The notes under the pieces were generated by a model that made no database searches, was not told where the DNA came from, and saw only the letters and a program-made list of their open reading frames with translations. Source: Hymenoscyphus infarciens (Eukaryota > Ascomycota > Leotiomycetes > Helotiales > Helotiaceae). From it: a stretch of 64,000 nt of DNA. Of this stretch, positions 47,666-60,354 are shown one piece after another; position 1 is the first letter of the stretch, and each line of letters begins with the position of its first letter. The stretch lies in assembly GCA_001414345.1 (NCBI GenBank), contig LLCB01000070.1:62001-126000 (forward strand), in the 5' to 3' direction. The translations under genes were made by a program, and so were the position numbers.

Positions 47666-48803
47666 ATGGCGGTCGAAACCTCCTCCTTCATCCATCTTGC
47701 GCGCCCTCTCGCGCCCGCAGTTATCGGCGTGCAACCCACCACCGCCCCCGTAAATGTCATAATTCAACCACAAGTCAGTACGCCTTCGCATGCCCCCCCC
47801 CAGAGCATCTACTAATCCAGGTTTAATTTAGGCAGTATTCTCAATCCTCGACCATGCCATCCGACGAGACATCAACTCCACCCAATCCACCCGCGTAATC
47901 GGTGCCCTCCTAGGCGTCCGCTCAGAAGATGGCATGGAAGCCGAAGTACGAAACTGTTTCGCCATCCCGCACACCGAGAACGAGGACCAAGTCGAGGTAG
48001 ACGTCGAATACCAAAAGAACATGCTGGCCCTGCAACTCAAAGCCAACCCGCGCGAGGTATTGCTAGGCTGGTACACCACGAGTCTCGATCTCAACAGCTT
48101 CAGCGCCTTGATCCAGAACTTCTTCGCCAGCCCAGAGACCGGAACCTTCCCACATCCTGCGATCCATTTGACGGTTTCGACGGAGTCTGGAAAGGGAATC
48201 GAAGCAAAGGCTTATATCAGTGCTCCCGTGGGTGTGAATGCCGAGCGAGCAGCTGAGAGTTGTCTCTTCATCCCTGTTCCATATGATATTCGATACGGCG
48301 AGGCCGAGAAGAGTGGACTCGAATTGATTTCCGGCGCAAAGGACAGTGAAAGCCGTGCTGCTCCAGTAGTAACAGATATCGAGGGATTGGAGAGAGCCGT
48401 TGATCAGGCTGTTGATCTCTTGGATCGAGTAGCCGAGTATGTCAGTTCTGTTTTGGACGAGGAGAGAGAACCTTCGAATGCCTTGGGACAATTCCTCATG
48501 AATGCTCTGTCACTAGCACCAAAGGTTGACCCAGAAGATATCGAAAGGGATTTCAACAACCATATCCAGGATGTTCTTGTTGTCTCCTACTTGGCAAATA
48601 CCATCCGAACACAGATTGACTTGTCTCAAAGATTAGCAACTTCTGTTCTCACCATGGGTGGCTCTGATGCTCTTGCTCAAACTGGAGGAGGTGAAGGTGG
48701 AGAGAAGGGAGAACGTGGTGGTCAACGAGGAGGTAAACGTGGAGGCCGAGGTGGAGGACGTGGAGGGGGACAGCAAAGAGAACCAAGAGAACCCGCAGAG
48801 TAA
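47666..48803 (+). CDS. Translation initiation factor eIF3 subunit F
   Basis: Exons 47666-47773 and 47832-48803 give 359 aa. The N-terminal MPN/Mov34 domain shows [60 protein letters not shown] and [10 protein letters not shown]. The JAMM zinc-binding set is not complete (no HxH....D pattern), as is usual for eIF3f, so it is expected to be structural. The C-terminal half carries the helical MPN-associated region ([32 protein letters not shown]) and a glycine/arginine-rich tail ([15 protein letters not shown]) that may contact RNA. eIF3f is part of the eIF3 complex, which organises the 43S pre-initiation complex in the cytoplasm. Confidence 0.93.
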
Positions 48804-49104
48804 TTACATCATCTTTCAACTTTCTCCACACGATATTTGGCTGTGCATTGCATTGTACAGGATGGAAAAAGTATGGCGTTTACGGTGGGCAATAGATCCG
48901 TTTCAATGGAATGAGAATTTCACTTTGTATGACCCTTTTTATTGAGACGAGATACAAGATGATTCCGATTTGGTATTTTGTAGTATTCACGGTCTATCAA
49001 TTTCAATGTTATAAACCCGCACCTCAATGCTCGCAATTTCCACCAACTCCATCAATGCTACCATACCCTTACGCCAACCTTGTTGACCACATAACCATAA
49101 ACCA

Positions 49105-51790
49105 TTAAACTCCAGTTTGGGGCTTTGGAGGAAGCGTAGACGAATTACCATAGTTGGGGAGGTGATGTCCAACTTGTCCATTTTGCCCCCCTTGAATACC
49201 CTGTGGCATTCCTTGAGGCATGCTTTGAGGCATCCCCTGAATCATTGAATGCGGCAAACCCTGAGGCAAAGCTTGGGGAATACCTGGTTGCATGCCTTGG
49301 TGCATCATGGGTCTATGGGACATGTGCGGAGATGCATGATATGATGGCAGAGAGCTATTCGAACCCTGTCTAGCCATATTATAGCCCATTCCATTTCCAA
49401 ACTGCTGTTGGGGAGGAGTGTAGGCGTTGTAGGAGAGGTGTGGAGAACCATGGTGTGGTGAGCCATGGTGAGGAGACCCGTGATGTGACATGGGTTGAGG
49501 AATAGGAAGCCCGGGATTGCCAGGTACAAAGGACTGAGTCTTTGGGTTAAAGGCATGTCGATTGAAGCTCCCAGGAATTGGGTGTTGGCTTTTGGGGTCA
49601 GCTGGATTTACAGTTGTTGGCAATTGACCAAAGGCATATGGAATCGAGCTAGGAGGTCCAGCGCTCAAAGGAGGTCGAGGTTGATATGAGGTTTGGTAGA
49701 CCGGCTGTTGAGCTTGTGGTTGTTGCCATTGTTGAGGAGCGATCGGAGGAGATTGAACTGGAGACCCAAACGCCGTGATCGGAGCACTATGTGGCTGAAA
49801 TCTCGTTTGGTTGGGTGGTGGGTATTGCTAAGCAACGTTAGTAAGATACCTCGCGAAAAGGAGAAAAGAACAATTCATTACCTGCTGCATACTGTTGTAT
49901 GCTTGCATGTTACCATTGTTGATAGGGCTTGGGACAAATTGTTGGACTGGGGCTGGGAATTGCTGAGGAAGTGGATTTTGATAAACATTTTGTCCAGCAC
50001 CATTAAAGGTTTGAGGAGCCATGGGCGAATAATGCTGGGTTGGGGTCCATGCTGGCATTTGAGGCTGAGGGAAGAATGGTGTATACTGAGATCTAACATC
50101 AAATCCCTCCGAGTCGTCTCGTCTCTGTTTTGTGGCCTTTGTTCTTTTACCCTGTCCAGACCTATCCTTGGTGGAAACGGAGCTGGATCTTGACATCTCA
50201 TTGCTATCTTCATTTTCTTCTAGGGGTTAGTGAGGGTGCAAGTCAGGATTATGCGCTACTTACCAGGTGTAGCATCTCCAGTCTTGCCATCTGTTCCAAA
50301 TATACGCTCTCGCGCTCTAGCATAAGCAGCTTCTCGTTCCTCTCGAGACAACCTATTTATAGTCAATGACGTGTACCACGCGCAGGCCATTATCCCAGGA
50401 ACTTACTTCTCTTTAGCTGAGAGTGCCTTGTCCTTACCATCACTTCCGGTTTCTGAAGTGGCCTTGGAAGGGCTAAGGCCAGTATCTCCATCGCCCCCTC
50501 TTCGCATGATTTTCATAGTTGGGACAGTTGGCGGCGGCGGGGTATTTCCCGTAGTAGGAGGATTCGATATGGTAGTCAACGGTGGTGGTAGCCTACAGAA
50601 TGGAGTGCGGAATATTCTAACAGCACCAGCAACTGCATCAACTTGATGGGTCATATGATAATAGTCGGCCAATTTATGAGTTAACATTCGGCAAAATGAA
50701 TTGCACGGTGGTAGGTCAATAAAAGGCTCTCTGGATTACTCATTAGGCCTGAATTCTTAATTACATCAAGAAGGAGTGAGGGCAACTTACTTTGAATCAG
50801 TAACAAATTTTTGCAAATCTTGTTCTAAACGAAGAAGAAAAATGCGATCCTTGGGTGATTCCAGCGCTTCCAACAGTTTTTCGTCTGGTGTTTGACGATA
50901 GAAAAGGTTGAAGGCATCAGGGGTACCAGTTAGGCCAACAAGTGGCTTGATAACCTTCCCATCATCTGTTGTTTGCTGCCCCGATGAGCCACTTTGGGGA
51001 GTGGTCATCCCTTGGTTTTGACGTTCTGGCATTGGTTGCATACGCCTATCTGGTGCTTCATAGAATTGTGCACGATATGCGCGACCAGCTGCCTCGGATC
51101 CAATCCTAGATCCTGCAACTATAGAGCCCCTACCAGAAAAGGTGTCATCATCCTCAGCAGCTTTGACGCTGGCACTATCATCAGGTCGCAACGACTCTTT
51201 TTCATCCAACGCAAATGTAGTCCCGGAGGTGATGCTCTTGCCGTCCAAACTTGGAGGTTTTGTTCCCAGCTCAGATCCCGAATCCGTACGTTGGAAGGGG
51301 TCTTCAGAAAATCCATCCCCAACTTCTGGTCTCTTTCTAGCAATCATAGGCCCAGTACCCGAACCGTTGACGACCAGGCTCGGCATTGGCGAATTGCGCT
51401 CTGCATCAACATTCAAAGTTTTCATTGCATTCGCAAGGCTCGTCTCGGACGTGGGAGTGGGTGCGGCGTCTGCAGTCGAATCGATTTCGGTTTGTACAGA
51501 GGGGTGCTTCTCAGTTGCGCCAATCTGGAGACCATCTTTCGGTCCATTCTCATTCTGAGTTGCCATCGCGACGATTTCCTTCTTCGAAGGTCGGGATGGT
51601 CCAGAGGCTGCCACTTTGGCAAAAGATCTAGGCGCTATATTGTCCTTTCCAGCAGACGCAGCTACCTGTGGGAGATGGTGTCAGTACATAAATTCTGTCA
51701 CATTGAGTAGGCGCGGGGTTGCCTTGGGCACCAGCCACGAACCGTTGCAAACGAGAGTCTGGAATCCGCGGACATTGGAGCCGTTGCCAT
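49105..51790 (-). CDS. R3H and SUZ domain RNA-binding protein
   Basis: Six exons fit: 51790-51743, 51665-50791, 50730-50407, 50352-50264, 50219-49882 and 49827-49105, for 798 aa. The first exon (MATAPMSADSRLSFAT) uses a GTTCGT donor; all other donors are standard. After an acidic, disordered N-terminus, an R3H domain lies at about residues 275-345: RIFLLRLEQDLQKFV, then LPPCNSFCRMLTHKLADYY, with the Arg-xxx-His signature in CRMLTH. A SUZ-like motif follows (KEKLSREEREAAYARARERI). The C-terminal half is rich in Gln, Pro, Met and His, with triplicated HHGSP and a GMPQ/GLPQ run, typical of granule-forming low-complexity tails. R3H-SUZ proteins bind single-stranded RNA in the cytoplasm; specific targets are unknown here. 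Confidence 0.85.
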
Positions 51791-53083
51791 GTTTGGAAAA
51801 TAGGACAGGCGAGTGTGCTCGCTGCTCGAAAAGAATGTCGTGTCCCAAGGAAAGAATTTAAAGGGCGAGATCGCAAGTCGGCGAAAAGATTGAGAATCGG
51901 AATTGGAATATTAGGGGAACAGGTTAACCAGAGCGCTCGATGCAGAGAGATGACATTGGGTCATTGTCGTAGCTAGGACGCAGTAGGGTGTGTGTGTGGG
52001 TGGGAATGGTGATCGGGGGCAGATTGTGAGCACCAGCGATGGCCGATTGTATTTGATTGATCGCAGCAGCGGCAGGTGTGAGGGTGTACAACGCTTCGGC
52101 CTGGTGAGGTGGTGAAGTGGTCGGGTGTGTCTCTGTGTATTCTAGACAACGTAGTAACGGCACAGGCAGAAAGCGTTTGGTAGCGCGCAGCTGGAGAAAC
52201 CGATGGGTACAAGGCGGACAGCGACAGCGACAGCTGAAGCAGTGGCAGTGGCAGAGGCAGAGGCAGAGGCAGAGGCAGTGGCAGAGCACGCCAAAGTTGT
52301 AGGTGTTGTTGAGGACGAGCCCAAAGGGAAAAGAAGAAAGTCCTGGGGGGAATTCAGGACCTGCTTGGGATTCGGTCAACTCAGGTCGAGACGTTGACTT
52401 TCAAAATCCTGGGCTGGCGCCGGTTTGACAGAAAAGGGAACGCTAGCCCCGGCATTCCTTCGGTGCCGCTTTTGGGGGGTCGGAATTCTGGAAGAGATTG
52501 AATTGGCTGCCAGCTACTCTCTCCTTAACAGAACTTGAAGATGTCGTTCCAGAAATATTTCATCAAGAAATCTTGGATCACAGTATTGTTCTACTTTAGT
52601 CCAGCATTTAAACTTTGTTATTCCTCTAAACCGTTCGACACCAAACAATTTGAACAACATCCCCTGCTGCGGCGGTGCCGAGTAGCTTGATCTGACCTCC
52701 ATTCTCACCTCACTCCTGTCATGTTTTGACAATGATCCTCAAGAGCCTCAACAAGTTCCTAAGGACCCCAAGGTAGTACCTTTCCAAAAACATCCTCGGT
52801 GCTCTCCCTACCTATGGTATACGTTCGATACTATGGCTACTACTCTTAAGAGGCTTAGCGTTCGATTCTGACACAGAAATTGAGGTTATCCCAATCGAAA
52901 AAGCACTAACTGCACACTATTAATCTCCAGGTTTTCAGATCACTCATCGAAACTCATTTTACTTATAATAAAACTAACAACCATTCCGAAGACATATTTG
53001 GTACCTGTTCAACACGCAATTCTCTCGATAACTCAACCTAAGTAAACAACTTTTCTACCATTTTTCCAAATAATTCTTCCGTC
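51791..53083. other. Intergenic region with GGCAG-type hexamer repeat
   Basis: About 1.3 kb upstream of the R3H gene. At about 52241-52285 there is a GGCAGT/GGCAGA hexamer array of seven to eight units; the open frames across it on both strands are repeat artefacts. No gene was recognised. Confidence 0.5.
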
Positions 53084-53944
53084 ATGGATTCAAAAAGACC
53101 GTCAAAACCCGCTCGGAATTGGAACACCTTTTCCGAGAAGCATGTAAATCATAGCATTTCATCCATCTTTGATCCTAGGAATCTCACTTCAATTTCATCA
53201 AGAGAAGCCCTAAAGACGCACAATGTCGGGTTAGGGGGAGGTTCACTTGATTGGAGAAATGTCGATCGGAAATTTCTCTTTGGAGAGATAATCTGGCTTG
53301 CCCAGCTTGCCCATCTTTTACCCTCCATGGAGAAACTGCTCGATCGATCTCGAAAAATCATGTTAGTAGGTCACAATCTCAGCGCAGAGTGCCGAGTCCT
53401 GCAATCCCTTGGTTTCGATTTTAACACCTCCGTTGTGGGCTATGTTGATACCATAAACGCAGCCCGCGCGATATCGGAACCATCAAGTATCTAGGACAAG
53501 AGATTACATTTGAAATACCTTCTGGAACCGCTCGGGCTTGTTGCCCAAGGGTGCCATGTTGGGGGAAATGATGCGAATTTCACCTTGCGAGCACTACTAC
53601 CTTTGGCTGTGGAAGGATTACATACATCTGACTTATTCGAGGAGCCAACCAAGAATGTATTGGAAAGGATCAGAGGAATTGGGCTCAACCCACTCCCGCC
53701 CTTGCCGCCTCTATTGAACTCACCTACGGCTCGAGCAGCAAAGGAGTTGATTATTCAAGAGACAAACGGTCCTATCCGCCGGGCGTGTTGGACATTTTTT
53801 GACCCTGTGGTTCCCTTTATCACCAAGAGTGAGTCTGAATCTCGCCAAAGCCAATCTTTCGACTTCGAGCGGCCGTCTGCTCTTCTTCAATGGTGTCCGA
53901 AACTTGCGAATGGAAGACAAAAGAAGCTAGTGTGGGCAGCTTGA
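53084..53944 (+). pseudogene. DEDDh exonuclease-like (Gfd2/YDR514C-type) gene with in-frame stop
   Basis: One reading frame runs through 53084-53944 (286 codons plus stop) but is interrupted by TAG at about 53492-53494, after SEPSSI and before DKRLHLKYLLEPLG. Both sides clearly belong together: LVGHNLSAECRVLQSLGFDF and YVDTINAARAI before the stop, HVGGNDANFTLRALLPLAV after it. These are the second, third and fourth acidic/histidine motifs of the DEDDh exonuclease fold as seen in fungal Gfd2/YDR514C-like proteins. The first motif (DxE) is not visible at the N-terminus, so the 5' part may also be lost or lie in an unrecognised exon. No intron can remove the stop without deleting conserved residues. 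A CAG or CAA to TAG change would explain it. Likely a recently inactivated member of a large fungal family. Confidence 0.66.
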
Positions 53945-55860
53945 TATTCCATACAACGCTCTAAGTTGATTGGATTCAAACTTCTTCCCAGAACAGCAGT
54001 CAGGAGCCAGGCAAGCCAATAATAGGCATCCGTCCATCAGAACCAGTTTGAGTAAAAATTTCATACCACTCGACAATTCACTGGATTACGTACGCTACCC
54101 TTGGATCACTAGATTCAAACAACTAAGCCTTCTTCCAACGGTCTCTCGCGTACTTCCATATCATCTAGCTTCATCTTCATTATTGTCCCCGGCTTCACCA
54201 ACCAACTCGAGTAACAGTAGATATTTTAGATTGAATGGGAGTTGGAGGAGGAGTCAAGTTTCGACAACGGTTGAGTATATAATTGGTGGAAAGCAAGTGA
54301 GTTTCAATGCACTTTAATGGCTCAAGCTGCGTGGAATCTTTTGGCGGTACCTGGTGTAGAAATTGGCGTTGAACGTTTATCATCTGGTGAGAGGGTTATT
54401 TTGGTAGAAGGAGATACGTTTTGAATTGTGAAAATACAAGGACGTTAATAATCAAGCCACACTTTCCAAAGCACTCATATATCACGGGCCTTGGGATTGA
54501 TTGAAGCTCGAATTCTTTTCGCGAATTAGATGAACCAGGGCAACAGTCTCGAATCGATAATAATTAAGGATTTGAAGGGTCTGTTTGGCGATGAGGGGGT
54601 GGTTGTCGTTCGGTCTTCTAAAGTCGAGAGTTGTAACAGGAAATGAGGGCCTAGGTAGTTCAAGGTCGTTCCTTGACTTGACCTCAACCCTCGATTCGAG
54701 GGCGACCCGGAAAAAGAAAGGCACAATTTCAACCAAATTCAGTAAGTTGAAGTGGGACATTCGGGAGACTAATTCAGGAAAATAATTCTATGAATCTCCA
54801 AAGTTTTCGAGTTCAACAACTCGTTCTAGTAAGTATGGAAGTTGGTATCAATGACGAAGCTCTTGTGTTGGGGAGGTGTTGTAGCTGGCCGTTCTCGATT
54901 TTCCCCCGACAAACCACAGAATAAAGGTGGTCAGATTAACGCAGCTGAACTGTCGTAGCTTGGTATGACAGAGGGGTCATGAAATTTGGCCGAGAATCGG
55001 AAAGAAACGTATTTTAGTAGTTATTTATATAAAATGATTGCACTCTACCATTCAGAAGAGACTTCCCACTTTTGCTCATTTCCTTCTTGCAAGAAGTGAA
55101 TTTGTTGGTTCTTTTTCTTCTTGAAATCCTTGTAACTGAATTTTTTTGCACTAGCTCGCCTTCGCTTTAAACGATCATCCCTGAATCACCACACCACAGG
55201 GCAACTTAAAAGTCATTGAAAGTTCCAATTATTCAACTCCACCTCCCAGTTATCTTAACCTCTGCCGACATTTCCTGATTCACCTTCACCTGCAGACCAT
55301 TCACGCCTTTGGCTTGGTCACGTGGGTATTCTTTGACTCCCGCTGGGTTTTAAGCGGCGATCCTTGCAGCTTCTCGGCACTCCTCGCCTTTGTAAACCAC
55401 CGTTCGTCAACCAACGCCTCCAACTTTCCACCCTCATCCACCACCATCAAGACTCTGCGAGTGCAAGTATCGCGCATATAAGTCTTAAGTCGTCGATCAT
55501 TCTCCCTGTAGTAGCATCTGCTGCTTCTACTGCCGCTTTTGCGTACTGCGAAAACTGCGAAAACTGCGAACTGCAACGTCCACTCTGTTTTCTGTCTGGG
55601 GCGATACTGGTACAGCGTCCCGGCATCGTGCTCTGACAACAGTAGTCAATCCAAAAGTCGCCCTAGAGAATCTGCTTCCTCCCCATCATCTTTCCATCGT
55701 AGCATCACATCGCATAGTTCCCTGGGATCTTGGTGAAGCGCGCGCGCGGGGCATAGAATAGAGATCTGAGAAGGCTCTCAATCGCTTTTGCCTTCAGTTC
55801 CTGCTGTATTGATTGATTGACCCGATCGCGTTGGATAGCAATTCGTTGGCCGTCTTCGCC
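53945..55860. other. Intergenic region, no gene seen
   Basis: About 1.9 kb between the exonuclease-like pseudogene and the CID-RRM gene. Frames are short and unremarkable; the part close to 55860 is probably the promoter and leader of the next gene. Confidence 0.5.
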
Positions 55861-58434
55861 ATGTCTTCCGCCGTAGCAGAATTGGAAACGGCCTTACAAG
55901 GAATGCTGTCTCTAAAGCCACCTGGAGTATCTGGCTCTCGCATTCAGGCCATCACCACCCTATGTATGGGAAACGTACAGGTAAGCCAGCCAAATCAACC
56001 GACATCTTCCCCTTTCCTGCAAAATGCTAACGTCTATCATCCGCAGTCCGAATCGGTCCTCATCCAAAAACTCTATACACATTTTAGAAAGGCTCCTGGA
56101 ACCCATAAGCTTGGTGTGCTCTACGTGGTAGACTCTGTGACCCGAAAATGGACGGAACAGGCCAAAAATTCTGGACAGCCCATAAACAATGATGCTCAGG
56201 ATGGTACATTTGCCGCTGGTGTTAATAGAGTAAAGGAACTTCTGCCAGCATTGATGAACGATATAATCCATTCTGCTCCCGATGATCAAAAGGTACGCTC
56301 TTAAATGCTTCAACAAGACAATCTCCATACGGGCTATCTAGATTTGCTTGACTTCTCTTCTTCGTCCTTTGGCTTCATCTTTTGCTGTCTAACAGCCTGA
56401 GACATGCCTTCAAGAGGCCTTTTTTCCTCTTTCTTCCATATGAATTCCCACTTACTCTTTATTCGTGCCTTGTAGGAAAAGATCAGAAAATTGGTAGAAA
56501 TCTGGGAGAAGGGCCAAACTTTCCCCATTGAGATGCTCACCCAATTCAAGGACAAATTGAATGCCCCTCAACCAACTCACAGTAAGGCAATCTGAATACT
56601 CCATCTGGATTATTCTGGTATCTATATCTAATCTTTCTCTCTTCTACGTAGCCCTTTCTACTACGCCCCCAGGAAGTCCCCCAGCACACATCCACCAACC
56701 CGCCGCATCAAGCGCACCACCACCAACAGCAACGTCTGCAGCGCCGTCTATATTAGAGGCTCTTGCCAACTTGGCCCGTCAAAATAATGCTGCTGCTCCT
56801 CCGCCCGTATCAGCACCACCGCAACCTATGGATAGTATATACAACATGCCGCCACAAGGCAATCCTGTTCCCCAGAATCAAAGTACAGCTGCCATGAATC
56901 TCCATCAGTATGCACCCGCCCCTCCGCCTGTAAATGTTCCTCTCCCAGCGGCTCCCTTTGCACCTCAATCTCAACCACAAGTCCAAGGCCAAGCTGTACA
57001 GAACTTTGCCAGTAATTTATCAAATCCGTACGCGGGTGCTCCGCCAGTAATTCCTCCACCTGTTCTTGATCCAGCGATGCAACAGCAGCTCATTCTTATT
57101 AAAGCGCTGGCAGACCAGGGACTTTCTCCAGATAAAATTGCTGGTATCATGGCTACGATGGGACACATGGGACAAACTGCTGGAGCTGGAGTTGTACCTC
57201 CACCCGCTCAGTATCCTGCACAGAATCAAAATCAAAATCCTCCCAACGCACAGAATGGCTGGGGTGAACCACGTGACCGTAATGGCTATCATGAACGGGA
57301 GGTTGTGAGATCGCCACAACATCGATTCCGTCAACGTTCTCGCTCCCGATCTCCTCCTCGCGGTTGGAATGGGCATGGCTCTCCTGCAACGCATCGCCGT
57401 GATGAGAATCGTTTCGATGATCCAAGAGAACAAGAGTCTCCCGGTCGAAATCGTGGCGGTGGACGAGGCCGCGGTAACGATTATCGCCAACGTAGTCCTC
57501 CGCGCCGCGGTCCTAGTCCTAGTCCCCCACAATCCTCCGGAGGTGGTTCCAAATGGGTTGGACATGATCCTAGCATGCCCAAAGGAAATATCAAAGGTAC
57601 AGTAATTGTCCGCATCAATTGAAGTCAAATCATTTCTAACTTCTCCCAGTTCTCAGTCGTACCCTGTTCGTCGGGGGTGTCACGTAAGTTTGCTTTTTGG
57701 ACCCCAACTTGCATCAATGCTAACATGACCAGGATGCCGGATCACGAACTAAGAAGAATATTCGACAATCTGGGTCAAGTCCAAACTTGCATTGTAAATA
57801 AAGACAAGCGACATGCATTCGTCAAAATGGTCAGTCGGCAAGATGCTGTACATGCCAAGGATGAAATGGAGAAGAACAGAGCCCCGGATTCACAATTGAG
57901 AGTAAGTTCACTAACCCGGATCCCATTCAAGCCCATACAATTGCTAACTCAGAACAGACTAGATGGGGTGTTGGATTCGGTCCACGTGATTGCAGCGATT
58001 ACATGACCGGCGTTAGCGTCATCCCAATATCCAAACTCACAGATGCTGATCGCAAATGGATGTTAAGCGCCGAATACGGTGGCAGCGGTGGCAAACCCAT
58101 CGAATCCGGAATGGTTGTCGAGGAACCAGATATCGAAATCGGCCAAGGTGTTTCTTCGAAAGCCATCAGTCGGCGAATGCAAACCGATCTTGGTGGAAAC
58201 AAGGGACCAAAATCCACCCGCGACCAAGACGAGGATGAATTCGGAAGAAGTCGACGCGATCGTGGTAACAATGGAAATCGCGGGGGCAAAAATCATAACA
58301 ACCATGTTGTTGATAATGGTCCTACGAGTATGCCTGCTGTCCCGGCCTTTGGAGCGTTCCCTTCTTTTCCTTCGGGGGTTCCTTATCCTGGTTACTTTCC
58401 TGTTGGACAACAAGCTCCTCCTGGAAGACGTTGA
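55861..58434 (+). CDS. CID and RRM protein of the Nrd1/Seb1 type (transcription termination)
   Basis: Seven exons, 55861-55980, 56047-56292, 56476-56581, 56652-57596, 57650-57683, 57733-57901 and 57958-58434, give 698 aa with all phases consistent. The first about 150 residues are an RNA polymerase II CTD-interacting domain: LETALQGMLSLKPPGVSGSR, LIQKLYTHFRKAPGTHKLG, LYVVDSVTRKW and KIRKLVEIWEKGQTFP. A Pro/Gln-rich linker and an Arg-Ser/Arg-Gly-rich stretch (RSRSRSPPRGW, RGGGRGRG) follow. An RRM begins at SRTLFVGGVT, with RHAFVKMV as its second signature, then the TRWGVGFGPRDC block typical of Nrd1/Seb1. These factors read the phosphorylated CTD and nascent RNA in the nucleus and act in termination and RNA processing. 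Exon 5 is only 34 nt. Confidence 0.9.
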
Positions 58435-60354
58435 TCAATTTCGATACGATTTGGAAAAACAATTTCGAACTTTTTTTCCTCATTTTTTTCGCCCCCATGA
58501 TGGATTGTACGGACTACTAAAAGCTGCATTTTATTCTTCAATTTTCTCGATTTCTTGCTCTTCTCATTTATTTGATGCATGGCTATGGCGTTCTAGGCGT
58601 TATTACGATACCGCGGACTCACTTCTTTGAGGGGGTGGTGGAGGACTTGATTTGCAATGGGTGCACCTATCTTGGGGTGCATGGTGATGGCTTGCTAAGT
58701 GAAGAGGGTATGAAGGGTGAAGAAAATATGAATGGGAAGGAGTGACGAATCGAAAGGGTGCCAGTTAGAGGAGACACGATCGAAGAAAGCAAGTGAACGA
58801 GGGGAAACATTTGGTCAGACAGAATGACAACCAACGTTGCTGGATATCCGCCTCTTTTTTGTAGCTGCCAGTAATTAGCTAGCTAGCTCAACCTTTACGT
58901 TTGTATTTAGCAGGGCACTACCTACGCGCGCTTTTATACATAGTTCTTGGTGGAAAATATATTTTCTCTTCTTTTGCCCCTTAAATTCTCGATTTGGTGA
59001 CGCTTATTTCGCTTCTGGAATTGCCAAGTTGGTAGGTAAACTTCGCAAAGTACGTACACTCGCAACAAATCATTATACCAAGGTGTTTGAACAAGGAAAC
59101 TAATTGTAATACAAAAGGAGTCATAATATGAATAATAATAAAAACTAGAACCGCTTGTTTTAGACGACCTCAGACCATCTCTACCGAAAAGCTCATCCAT
59201 CCCGAACCGCTGACAGCACTTGGTGCACAATCAGTGCTTCCATCCCCCTTCACCACATCCGGTGTTGTATCCGTACACGCGTTATCATCGAACACTTTCA
59301 GCATCAAACTCGGATCTGTGCTGGGTCTTTTGCGGAGAAGGCGTCGGGTGCTGTGTAGGCGCCTTTGGGGAAGAGAGAGATGGGGGTTGCAGCCGGTGTT
59401 TTGGGGGGATGGTGTGTGTTGTGTCGCCTGGAGCGTTGGAGAGACAGGTTGTGTTGCTGTGGTGGAGGGAGAGGGTGAGGGTTGTGAGGAGGGTTGTGAG
59501 GAGGGTTATGAGGAACGGGGCAGGGTTTGTGCCTCTTGGGGAACTTGTAGATGGCGGGGGTGGGGTTGAGGGGTATCTAAGGTATGTCGATTTCTTTTTC
59601 GAGGAGGTCGCTTTTGTTGATAGTGGAAGGAGTGTGTGTTACGTGTTATATTTGAAGTAAAGACTGCAAGGCGGATGAAATTGTAATTGCGCAAGTAGGT
59701 ATGCTCGGTGAACTCTGGGGGAATGTGAGGGGTTTTGGAGAATTACATGAGTTACTCTCTGTATGTCGTTTTCGGTTCTTGGGTATCTAAAGACTATGTG
59801 CATACTTCTGCCAATATTAATTCAATTCTTTCTATGCGCGCGCTGAACAGCCGCTGAAGTATCTTGGGATGGCTATGTGGCCAACCTCCTTGTACTAGCT
59901 TTTTTAACATTCATCTCGTTCCTTAGGCCAAGCCTATTACCCTATCTCTCTACAGTAGCAAGTTCGCGATATCTTTGAAGTGGAAATTGGCTGAGAGAGG
60001 AACTATGGCCGCACAATTTTCCGGATATTTTATATTTACTATTGAGGAGTGAAAAAGATGGGAATATGTTCTCAACCAACTCAACTCAAAGTTCAGTGTC
60101 GAGTTGTGTTTGTTTAAGGAAATATATTTAATTACTTTGCTTTTATTATACACTTGTCGAGTTTATTCTCTCTCTTCAAGAAAGACAGTAAAAGAGAAGG
60201 GCATTATATGAGTACCAGAACCAACGACCCCAACGACCCCAACGACCCCAAGTACACAAGGAAGTTGCTTCACCCACAAAGGAGAAATTCCCTAGAAACA
60301 ATGCATGATTGGTCTAAACATAGGTAGTGAGAAAATTGCTAACTTGAAACCAAG
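58435..60354. other. Intergenic, with a possible decayed secreted-protein gene
   Basis: The first part is the 3' UTR of the CID-RRM gene. On the minus strand, about 59170-59560, pieces in two frames resemble a small secreted protein: KGAYTAPDAFSAKDPAQIRV in one frame, VFDDNACTDTTPDVVKGDGS and TDCAPSAVSGSG in another, and a hydrophobic FLITLLTTLLTTLTLSL stretch further upstream. No ATG or splice scheme joins them cleanly, so I do not call a gene. Direct repeats of CCCCAACGAC lie at about 60224-60250. Confidence 0.4.

Noticed and set aside
52142..52397. Repetitive open frames on both strands at the GGCAG hexamer array
   Set aside because: All are products of the hexamer repeat; there is no start context, domain or splice pattern.
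59220..59660. Plus-strand open frame of 146 codons
   Set aside because: Composition is Gly/Val/Arg repeats from a GAGG-rich stretch and there is no domain. It is antisense to more protein-like pieces on the other strand.
60224..60252. Short direct repeats of CCCCAACGAC as a possible CRISPR or attachment site
   Set aside because: Three adjacent 10-bp copies without spacers, in a eukaryotic genome; a simple slippage repeat.
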